A DNA stretch of 64,000 bases from Saturnia japonica (lineage: Eukaryota; Arthropoda; Insecta; Lepidoptera; Saturniidae). The stretch spans positions 496,001 through 560,000 of the forward strand of contig CM065309.1 in assembly GCA_033032175.1 (NCBI GenBank). Reading direction: 5' to 3'. The notes under the pieces are model-generated. The model did not search any database, had not been told where the DNA came from, and was given only the letters and a program-made list of their open reading frames with translations. This document shows, piece by piece, positions 48,920-60,900 of this stretch (within the stretch, counting starts at the first letter, position 1; the number at the start of each line of letters is the position of its first letter). The position numbers were made by a program, and so were the translations under genes.

Positions 48920-51900
48920 CTGTACAAAAATAAATAAATAAATAAAAACATATCCTAACATATTATACTGTATTAGGAAGAGCTAACGTTTCGGGTGGGT
49001 TGCGACCACCATACACATGGTGAATAAGCTCGTCGCAGTGATTCTGGTTTTAGCAGTCGTGTTTTGGTGTTAGCCAGTGTATATTAAGCTGCTGAGAGGT
49101 TTCGATGGTTTCAATGGTTGTTTGTTCTGTTCTTACCATCTGTTACAGAACCGTCTATTTGCAGTGATATTATTTAAAAAGGAGAAGCCTTAACAGTATC
49201 CAAATGTTACCAACAATGTACAAAACATAGCAACCAGCGACTATGTCCGGTTGTCAGTACTGGACACCGAAATCACGGTTTTCTATGCCCGCAACAAAAA
49301 GTGTCTACATCTGCGCAGTGCCTTAAACGGTTGTTGGTTTGAATTTGTAAGGTGAGATATAAAATCATAGTACTATTAAACAATTGTTAGTTTGATGCTG
49401 TAAGGTCAGTTGGTTAATAATGGTAATATTAATCCATTGTTAGTTTAACGCTGTAAAGTCAGATGTCAAATTGTGTTACTATTAATCCATTGTTAGTTTA
49501 AAGCTGTAAGGTTATATGTTAAATCGTGGTACTATTAATCAATTGTTAGTTTAAAGCTGTAAGGTTATATGTCAAATCGTGGTACTATTAATCAATTGTT
49601 AGCTGAAAACTGTAAGGTCAAATCGTGGTATTATTAATCAATTGTTAGTTTGAAATTGTAAGGTCAAATCATGGTACTATTAAGCAGTGGTTAGTTAGAA
49701 GATGTAACGCCAGATGTCAAATCGTAGTACAAAGTATTATGCAGTTGTTAGTTTGAAGCAGTAAGGTTCGTTGTTACCGATAGCAGTAGCGTCGAAGACA
49801 AGGTCCGGGTTGGCGGCGGCACGTTCGCAGTTTGTTGCGGAGCGTGACACGAGCATGGCAGCGCCTCGGCCGCGCGCCTCCCGCGACATGAAGCAGTGTC
49901 TCCGCGCAGCCGTGCTGTCGCGTGTCACCGGCGTCGTCACCACGAACGACGCTCCGTCCTCGTACCAACCGCCATGGCACGTGTAAGCTAAAACATTCTT
50001 ACTTTTCATCCTCTCACAAAAAAAAACCCAGTCGTGTATCTACATTACGCACCCGCGTTAGAAGTTACCCCAGCTCCACATGTTTGCCCCAACGTTGAAG
50101 TACCAACCATTTTTAAGCGTGTGACTCGTTCTTACTCACTTCTTTCGAGCACACACACACACTCATATCTATCCAATTACACATGTATTTAAAAAGAATT
50201 CACGAGTGGTACTTATTTCATCATGTGCCTGCCTCGCAGGGTTATGTTAGCACCCGGTTAAATTACAACCGAAAGGAAGTGTAAATAATTTTGTTAAGAT
50301 AGTATAAAAAATAATAATTTTACATTACTTTTCCGTAACCTACCCAAGTCCTTATGAGATAAGTCCTCATTAGAATAACTTTTATTCCATAACTCACCTG
50401 TAACTTGTTCTTTATTTCCACAAGTCGAATAAAATTCCATATTCTTAACAGAATTGCAGCCAACTTCAAGTCTGTTATAGTTGTTCACTGTGCAGCTAAC
50501 TTCAGACCCGTCAGCTTGTCTCCGACTTCTTAACATCGGCACATCCGACATATTCCTTACGCTAAAATTCAACAGTCTACTTTCATTAACCCTACGATTA
50601 TGTTTGAATATTGTTTTATCTCGTTTACTCCTGTATCGAGTCCTATCGTGCCATCTCACGCTTCTTCGTTGTCTGTTTGTTTGTATGCTGTATTTACCGG
50701 AATAGGGGCAGTCCTTCGATTCTGGGTTACTAGCTGAAATAAAAGATATATTATTTTATAATGAAGTAAATATATATAATGTCCTATGAAATACATAATT
50801 GGTCATCTATTGATTACTCGATTTTTGTATTTAACTTCTTCTACTTGCATATTTTTCAATTTTATTTTGAGGAAAAGGTGGGATAGTAGAATTCTGTACT
50901 CGATTGAGTCCCATCCACCATATACTATGTGATAAACCTGCCACAGTGTCTTTGTTTTAGTTTGTCGTGTTTCAGAATTAGCCAGTATATATTTGGTCAA
51001 TAAGACGTTGTAAATTAAATTGTACTAAGTAACAAAAAAAAAGCAACTTGAATGATTTTGGGGAGTTCCCAGGTGTATCTTCGAAGTCGAAGGTCTAATA
51101 TACATGAAATTAAAATGGGATCACCCTTGAGGTATCCTCTTTCGTAACTTCGTAGGGCAACTTCATTCCAATACTAAAATACATAGTAGATATCTCATCT
51201 CATGACTAATTATGTAAGTTTTGAATGTTTTCCTTACCGACTAAAGTAACGTAAGGTGCGTCAACAGCATTGAAGTGATGGGGCGAACACGCATCTTCAG
51301 GTTTCGAAGTAGGCGCCCCTCTTTGCAGCTCGGCTATATACGTATCTCGGCGGTATAGCACCACGCATACGTATCGAGATGCGCTATGTAAATAATATAG
51401 TATGAGACATTTTATTTCAAGTAACAACATAATAAAGAGCTATTAAAATCGCTTAATAACATACCAGTGGTGTTGCCAGTGTGCGATCAACGCTACGGAA
51501 TTGCCACTCGGCGAGCTTGCTTTCACGTTTACACAATACACCTTGATGTCGGCTCCTGTTTGATTAGTAATGCGCAGGGTAGCATTCCTTTGGTAAAACG
51601 TATAGTTGCTGCTGAAGTCTAAAGTATGCCACGTATGGGAGAACGTCATCCAAGTTGGAAACTGGCAGCTGAAGCGGACCGACACTGTAATGCATTTGAA
51701 GATGATAATGTATTTAAAAAACCACATCTTCAATGAAACAAAATGATGAACATATTATGTATAGAAAAAAAAATCCAGGTAAATAAATTGATAGAGATTT
51801 GCTGTTGTGCGCGCATCATGCAAAAACAAATGGATATATTTTGATAATTTTTTTTTTAGTTTTCATGTTCAGATACTTGGTCCTTATCTAAAAAAATATC

Positions 51901-54900
51901 ACGTTATCTTCATTCAATATAGATATATGTTTTTTTATTATTTATTGAGCAAAAAATGAAACAAATTTAACGTGAAAGCATTGTAATACAAAAGGCGTCG
52001 AAAAACAATCTCGGTCTACCTTGACAACTTAGATTAGAGCCAGCACTACCCGATGTTGAAGTACAGTACAGTCCACAAATAGCGGTGACTTTCGGCAGTC
52101 ACCAATTTGATGTCAGCCGGCTTTAAATGCCTTTTTACACCTTGTTTGAAGGATTCAATATTATAGGTTGGAAGATCATTCCACGGTAAGGTACGGCATA
52201 GTAACTTTATTGTTCGTGATGTGATGGAAATTACCGTGTAGCTGTGGCTCCGTAGACCTTACTGCATATTACTGTGGTGGAAGGGAGATGATGGGATAGG
52301 GTTTATCGGCCAAATCTGTGGCTTTACCGGTAATCATAAGACTATCAATATAAAATTAACGCTTGGTTATCAAATCTTGTGATCAAATTGTTAGAATAGC
52401 TGTCAGCTAGAATCTTTAGCTTGCTTTTAGTCGGTGGCTATAATTTTATCGAAATATCTACAAATTACAAGATTAGATATTGAAAATTTACTTTAAAATT
52501 AGATTTATGTATGTATAGTTATTTGTATGTAACTAGAATGAGTTGAATTACTGTTTCGGCATAAACCAGGTTTGATTTTTCGGGACATTACAATAAAAAA
52601 TTTTTTTGTTAAATAAATGAAAGAAAACTTTAAAGTTACTTTGTCCGACAAAAGTAGATATTTCGTGAATTTTACTCATATAAATTAATTTCGACCTCAT
52701 CATTTTACGACAATGATAAAACTTTGGTTGATAATATAATAAAAATTTGCAAGGATAGAAGAAATCGTATTATATTCCTTTCACCTATTTCTCCTAACAG
52801 GATCATCATATAATGATTAATATAGTTTACTCCATTAATATTGTTCTCACCTCGTTTTAAAGCCATTGTTCTGGAACCTTCAGTGGCGCTTGACAAGCCG
52901 TTGCACGTGGCATCTCCCGACTGGGCAACTCTATACTCCACATCGCCTGTAGAAGGATCTTCCTTCATTCCTGATCCTGAAGCTGAATTATAGTATAGTT
53001 TAAAAATTATGTCATATTATGATGAAAGTGACAGAAATCCTAAGATTTTCTATTAATTTAGTCACGTGAAGGTAATGCTTGCTAATTCTGCTCTGCTAAT
53101 GAAAACTAAAACAACAGACCTTTTTAATTTTAGATTCCTAAGTTAAGAGCTACGAATTTCCTTTACTAATATTACTTCGATTTGGAAAGTAATTCAATTA
53201 AGCATAAATACAGTAAAGTGCAACTTCCTGGTTTGCAACTTAGAATCGAACTCGATTGAGTTTATCTTTTTTTATTGAATTATTGTTTCTTTACAGTATT
53301 TGAATTGTTTATAGTTATTCATTTTCAGTGGATGTACAGAGATGGAGTCACTTCCAGACATAATCATCATTCACGTAATGATTCCCCAAATAATAAATAA
53401 TAACCCTTTCGTCAATAAACCTTGTTTTACATAATTCTTAAACTCATTGTCTGGCAAATATGTAACGTGCTTAGGAACTTTATTGTAGGGCCTAATAAGC
53501 AAAAACACCAAAAAAATTATTAGCATATCATAATCTTACCGATACCGTTTGTCTTCTCGTACACGAAACACCTGTATCGATCCTCGTTGCTGGTCGCGTG
53601 GTTGTGATGCAGTTTCCCCACTAAGTACCTTAGGCTCCCCTCCTTCCACGTTGCAAGGCATTCCAATTCTTCCACTGGAAAGACACAGACAGAGCCGTGT
53701 TCAAACGTTTTGTTGGCTTACCACACAATTGTGATGCTATTCTGATTTTTTCTGTTTTCACAAATACTTATAATTATTATATTAATCTAATGTTGTATTT
53801 TTATAAAGTGCTATATTTATATACTGCAAAGGTAGCAAACAAGCATACTGCCTGCCTATGGGTAAGCGGCTACGGTAGCATATGGACGCTTGTAATACCT
53901 AATGCGTTGCCGACTTTGAACCCCCTTTCCCAAGGAACTCTGGAAACCCTATCCACCGTATGAACAACACAAGGTTATTTGGCTGCATTCTTCTGTAAGG
54001 TGGAGGCATTCAACCAGTCAAGCTGCCCCAAATAGAAAGAAATCTCCAAAGAAATTAACTTAATCTTAAATTTAATACTAAATATTAAAATATTTAGTTA
54101 CGTCTGTGACTGCTTTGTGTACCATGGTTTGCTAACAGTGGTTAAAGTAGATCCCTCATTGTTAATGTTCACAGGGTACGGTCCGGACATATAACTCTCA
54201 ACAGTTTGCTTTCCTTATGGGAAAAGTAAATTCGCCGAATTGCAAGAAGGATGGATTGTTTGAATACATACAACACTCTTTGATAGAATGTGGCCGAAAC
54301 AACTTTTAAAGTGAATTCATTATAAATCAGTTTAATTTCAATGTATCAAGGCATCTTTCATACAATCTTGGCTGCACCGAGAGATGGTAGATAGTGGCCA
54401 ATAATCCTGGTACAGATGTCGCTAAAAGTTGGTATTTGAAGCTGGTACCTTAAAAAAAATAACCATTACCAGGGGTTAGTACCCTCGTTCGCCTTCTACG
54501 AGAACCTCTTTATCCGAATTCAATAAAAGACGGGAGGTTTCTCAATTTGAATGTATATGTTTTTTTTATGGATGTTCAGTCATAACTTCTTTGTTTATTA
54601 ACCGAATTTGATGATTCTTTTTTTGTTGGTTAGGGGGTACTTCCAGGGTAGTCAAATTGGCATTGGACTGTCGATTTCTAAGATACAACGAGGAACTTCT
54701 CAAAATAATTTGTTTTTCTTTGTTTTTTTTAATTGTCATGTTTTTAGATCCTCGGTGAATAAAATATCAGGGCCTTGATCGACATTCAAGTTAGTAATAT
54801 TGCTTATCATGTTTACTTGGTACATGGTACAAGACCCTGAAACCTGGTGCTTGTACTAGGAACCTGGTATATTTATAGACCCTGGCTACCTCAGCAAGTG

Positions 54901-57900
54901 AGGCAGCCAAAATTTTATGTAAGTTTGATAATAGTACTTTAAGTTACATAGAAATACTAAGTTTAGGTTACGATGGGCCTGATATGTAAGGACGCAAAGT
55001 TCTTAATTTAAATAACGAAAAAAAGTTATCTATATTTTGCATAAAATTGTTGGTATATAATTAGCATATTTAAGACTTTTGTTACTACATACATACATAA
55101 CATCACGCCTGTATTCACCGAAGGGTTAGGCAGAGGTTCGAGCCACAGTTCGCCGAGTATTCTTTAGGTCCCATGCAATAGGGAGCGAGCCTACTGCCAT
55201 TAATTGGGCACAAAGCCAAACTCCGAGCTGCTAAGAATTTTATAGCAAAACCATATTGCTCGACTTGGGAATCAAACCCAGGAGCTCGACCATAGCAATC
55301 CAGCTTACAAACACTAGGTTAATGAGATAGTCAGTACTACTTAGTATTAAACTTTAATACTAACTTCTGTATGTTAAGAGTATGAAATCTATTAGTAAAT
55401 ATCATAGTTTCAGAGTCGATATAGTTTATTTTAAAATGAGCTTTTGTGTCTATATTATTTTAAACTAAAATTTCCAAGATTTACTACTAAGAATAGCTTC
55501 TGCTACAGAGAAGGCGACTGGCGACGCAGAGACAATCGGAGAAGCACAAATAAAAGTTACTGAATACCGCCGACGACGGACGAATTAAGGTGAAGCTCTA
55601 TATAATTAAATATTCATCGCCTAACACGAACCCTGCGACCACATCCTACGTGTTTGTGTAAATAAGCGATTAACACGTTTCGTGTGATTTTTCATTAAAG
55701 TGTAAAATAATCTTTTTAGTTAATATAATTTTTAGTTCTTATATTTGATTTTTATCACTACAGTGCAAATATCATTGTTTTCATACGACTGCATTTAAAT
55801 TATTGTGTCACGTTAAATTTCAATTAACTATTTCACCTCTTTAAAAAAAATTTGGTCTACGTAACAAACACAAATAATATTTATATTTTTTTTACAGACA
55901 AAGACGGGAGGTTACTCATATCGAATGTTTTTAAATGGATATTGAGCAATAACTTCTTTATTTTTGAACCGATTTGGATGATTATTTTTTTTGTTGGATA
56001 GGGGATACCTCAAGATCATCAACTTCGAAGATACACCAGGGATCACTTCAAAATCATTGGAAGTTGGTTATATTTTTTGTTAAAAATTGTCTTGTTTATT
56101 GTTTATTACATGGTTACAATAAACTTTGCCGTCAGCTTCACCCACGGTTTCTATATCCATTAAACATAAAGTCATTTTCTGATAGTCTAGTAATTTTTCC
56201 TAAGTAAGCAAAGCTCGTATTATGGTAATTAATAGCTGATATAGGTACTATTTTATATCTATAAAAATAAAATGATAGGGGTTTGCCGTTGTGCGCGTAT
56301 CATGCTAAACTGCTCGATACATTTTGATATTTTTTTTCGTTTTACTACTTAAATACTTGGCCCTTATCTAAAAAAAATTATCAAAATATCATCTTAAAAG
56401 CATTACGCGATCAGCGATGTGTATTCTTACCGTGGTATTAATATAATAAGCGTAGGCTAAGTCGCGATATATAATTATACAAATTTTATTTGTGTGTAAG
56501 TGATTCAATAACTTCTGAGCACGACTTAACCGATGTAGCTCACATTTATACAATATATTTATATTCGAGTCGATGTTTTATAACTGTTTGGATCGAATAG
56601 GTGGCGCTGTGTGATTAATCAGAAAGGTAAAACAATGTCTGCCAGTTTATCTAACACCCAGACACAAAAACGGACAAATATGTTCATCACACAAAAGTTA
56701 TGCGTAGGGATGGAACCCGCGACCTCTCGGCTCAACAGTTAATCAAATGAGTTGTTTTTACAAAAATACATTAATATAACAACCAATATAATTTTAATAT
56801 AATTTTTTTTTTAATTTAAACTGGAAAGGAACATCATCTTAATGACTATAGGAGAAGTGTTCCAGAGAAGTGTTTAGTAAACCGAACGAGCGACACCTAT
56901 ATATGTATTTGGACGTTTGCCCGGATCATTTGTAACTAATTTTACAAGACAAGAATTGTATTTCAAACAAACGGTTAAGTAAAATCTCCAATGAAATAAT
57001 TGCGGTTTAATTATTTCTTCTTGATGTTCGAGTGGTTTAACACAGGCGAAATACCAATTCGTTATTGGCATGTTCCAACTCCGGCGTGTACTAATGACTT
57101 TTTCTAAATTCGCGTACATTTTTTATTCATTTAAATTGATGTATCAGCTGACAGTGAAAGAAACATCGTGAGGAACCGGAACGCTTGAGAAATGCTGTAT
57201 GTGGGAAAAATATCTCGGTGTTTGAAATTCAGCTAAAGAGAACGGTTTATAGTTGACAAAAAATTTTGACAGAATTTCTTCAACGGTTTCGCATTTATAC
57301 TTTACAAGAAGCAATAAGTAGTGATAATTTTGTTAGCTGTCATCCTCTAATGATGTTTCTATCGCCAAGCTGTTGCCATTGTGTTAGAATAGCTACACCT
57401 GAGATAAGAATCAGTTCCTATTCTTGGCGGAATGTATTGTAATTTTTTACCACATCGTCATATAGTATCAAGTGAGGTCGCGGGCAGACATAAAGAAATA
57501 CAAAACAATACCAGCTGGTGCCTGCCCGTTTTGGTGAGTGTAATCTTTTTTTAAATATCAGTATAAAAATATCCTTTATCCTATTACACGGTATCATCGA
57601 ATTATGATGCCAAATTTCATAAGAATCTGGCCATCCATTCGAGCGTGATTGACAAATATTCAAACAAACGTGCATACATACATACATTCGACATATTTAT
57701 TCCACTCTTGTTTATTACGCGGTATTAATTTTCGTCTCGTAATTTTATTTTTCTTCCCATTTTTAACAATTCATACAGTCTATCAATTAAGAAATCATTA
57801 AAATTTACCCTAGAAATAAGTTAAGCCGTAACACAGATAGCAATTTTTTGAAATCACATTCCGACTTGTCATAAAATAGATGTGTATCAGATAATTTGAA

Positions 57901-60900
57901 AAAAAAATTACATGTAGAAACAGATTTACAGATTGATTGATAAAGATATATTAGATTACCGGCACTCTCCGATGCGTGTATGTCTGGGCACGCTTGGTAG
58001 TTGAGAAGTAATCGCGATTCTTCCGTACAACTTTCAATTGTTGAGACAGGATATTTGCAGTCGCCGTGCCCTCTGTAACAAAGATATATTCATATAAAGT
58101 CAGAAGCATAATACAATTATATATTTTTATTTATTACATACTATAAATGATTTCAATATTTATTTATAGAATAATTATTCTTTGTTTCTACATTTTGTCT
58201 TAAGACTATTTTATTTTTTACACATTTTTAAGATAATATTTTACTTAATTGCAAGCTAATCTATAATGTTTTTTTTTTTCAATAAACCGTGCTAAGTTCG
58301 GTGGCCCAGTTATTAGAGACTTAATTAAGGTACATAGAAGAAAAAAAATACAAAAAAATATATTGATCCATATAGAGTGTTCTGCCAGCTCTTCTCGAAG
58401 GCTGCAAATGATTACTGAACCAAGTAGTATTAATATTCAGAAATGCATTCTTGGAGCCTAAATTGAAGATTAAATTACTATTGATGCGTATTGAGTGAAG
58501 TCATTTTAAAACTGTACAAACAATATTAACATCATTGATTGGTTGAATGGTTTGCTTACACGGTCGATTGACATAAAATTGATGACAGGCGAAAATCCAC
58601 TGATTGGTAATTAAGACAGCTGATGAGCTGACACGCGTCAACAGACACGGCTTTACCAGACGTTAATTACGGATGTAAAGAATTTAATTAAAAATCACAA
58701 GTACTACACCAATAGTGTATACAAGCATATAAACTTGCTTGAAAATTTTGGTGATGCGAGAGAAGAAATTCTGCGTCTTGATTGGTTCGTATTAAACGGC
58801 GCTAAGCAATAAACCACTATTAGAGATGCTGCAAGTATTGAATTGATAGCAAATTAAGCAATAATTTACATATTTAATAGTCTTTTTATCGTATTTACGT
58901 ATCTTACAGGGCAAGATTTAATTGTTGGAACTTCAACTATCTCAAATTTCCCGCTTCTCCGTGCGCGCAATATGCTTAAGAAGGGGTACATACATAAATC
59001 ACGATTTTTTCGCAACGGGGTAGGTAGAGACCACGTCTTTCCATCTGTTACGATCCTGGCATACATCTTTCGCTTCTTCAACATTCATCAATCTTTTGAT
59101 GCATGCTCGTCGGTTTAGAATACTCTTGACCTGACCCTTCTTCAGAACGTCCCTGAATTGATCGAGGATCGTTCGTCTAGTTCTTGTGTTCCAACGTTTT
59201 CTTTCATTAATCCTCTCAACATGCCCAAACCATCTAAGCATCCCTTTCTCAATCCGTGTGACTTTATATTCTTTCACACGACAAAGATATTTTATCACAC
59301 TATTTATTATCCTGTCACTCAATTTCAATGTTTGATTTTAATTTTCTAATTTTCAACTTTGTTTACAAATAATACTAAACGATACTATTGAATGTATATA
59401 GATAAATTGATAACTTTGTCTTACCTGTTATAACTAAACGAGAATGGAGCCTTCAATGGACAGTCAACTGGTTCCGCGTTCTCCCTGAACATGGAGTACA
59501 GGAGAGCGTCGCCGGTGATGAGAGAACACAGGTGCGGTAGAGTGTCTCGTCGTAGGCAGAATGCTATAAATATAATACAATTTTACTCTTATTATTTCTC
59601 TTCACGGAAATGAACCAATGACTCTGGCATTTGCAACGTCAAATAAAGAAAAATATTTCTCACTCAACCACCAAGTAAACTAGATAACTGTACCCTATTT
59701 ATTGTGTGGAATTTATGCAATGTACATGTAGGTATATTAATTTATAATACATATTTCTTTACCTCGCACGGAATTACCATCGTTTTTAATTTTTTTCTCA
59801 GTAGATAATTATAGTAAATCTCAGTCGTAACTTGAACAGCTAATTTCTCTAAAGGAAATGTTATATGGTGTTGTTTTGCTGAGAGACAAGTGATAAATGT
59901 TTTACGTGATTTATTTTAACGTATTTACTCCGGTGTAGCTTTGCAATAATGGCTCTTTAGTACGGTTTGCAAAACCGAATATTTTCGTTTATTGCGGATT
60001 ATTGCAATCATGTAACGTTACGGAAGTATGACATGATGAAGTTAGCCCTTCAATGATAATAATATAAATTCATTTTACTGGCTTTTAATTTTTTTGTTTT
60101 AATTTTTTTTTAATAATTATAAATACAAAATAATGGTCAGTAAAATTAATTTACATTATCTATATATTATTACGTGAAACAAAAGCTTTCGGTACCTTTT
60201 TAAGCGTATTGCGTGCACGGAAGACTGTGAGATTTGGCATGGTTAAAGTTTATATGGAGAAGGAGTACAGAAAGCTAAAATTTATCTGTAATATCTGTTA
60301 CTAATATATTAAATAAAATAAATTAATACTGCGAATCCTAACCCAACCAGTGCCATTGAACTTAGACTCTACAAAATCATGACATTTTCACTCAACGTAA
60401 AAGTGACAACAAGTGATGTAGATAATACACATTGTTTGAGTTCATGAATGCTGCAAATGTCAAACAGAAGATAGTCTATGATCAAAAAGACGCTGGTTGA
60501 ATTTCGAGCTTAGAGCGACCGCTAGATGATAGATTGTTAAAGTCATCATTTGGTATGAAATAAGCAGAAGTCGTTTAATTTTAAGTTTAGGGTTATGTTC
60601 TTTACTAGCGGAACTGATTTCTGGTTCGGCTGGTATGCTGTGGAACTTTATTGTTAATAGTTTTATTTACTGTAGAAATATATGTATTTTTGGATATGTT
60701 CCGATGGGGCTGACGTATAATAAATGTAAAAAGCCCCTTTAAATAAAGAGAAAATAAAAATCATGTGGTTGACGCGGGATAACATTTTTTGAGTTAATTT
60801 TATTTTGTTAAGCTAAAGAAGTATAACTTTCTTAAGTACGTATATAATAAGTACACCCCTTTTTTTATAACTTTGTTAAATGTTTTTTGGAAATAAAATT

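Noticed and set aside
49331..49779. Regularly spaced direct repeats, CRISPR-like in period
   Set aside because: The repeats are contiguous 46-57 bp units without unique spacers, in an intron of an insect gene. This is a minisatellite.
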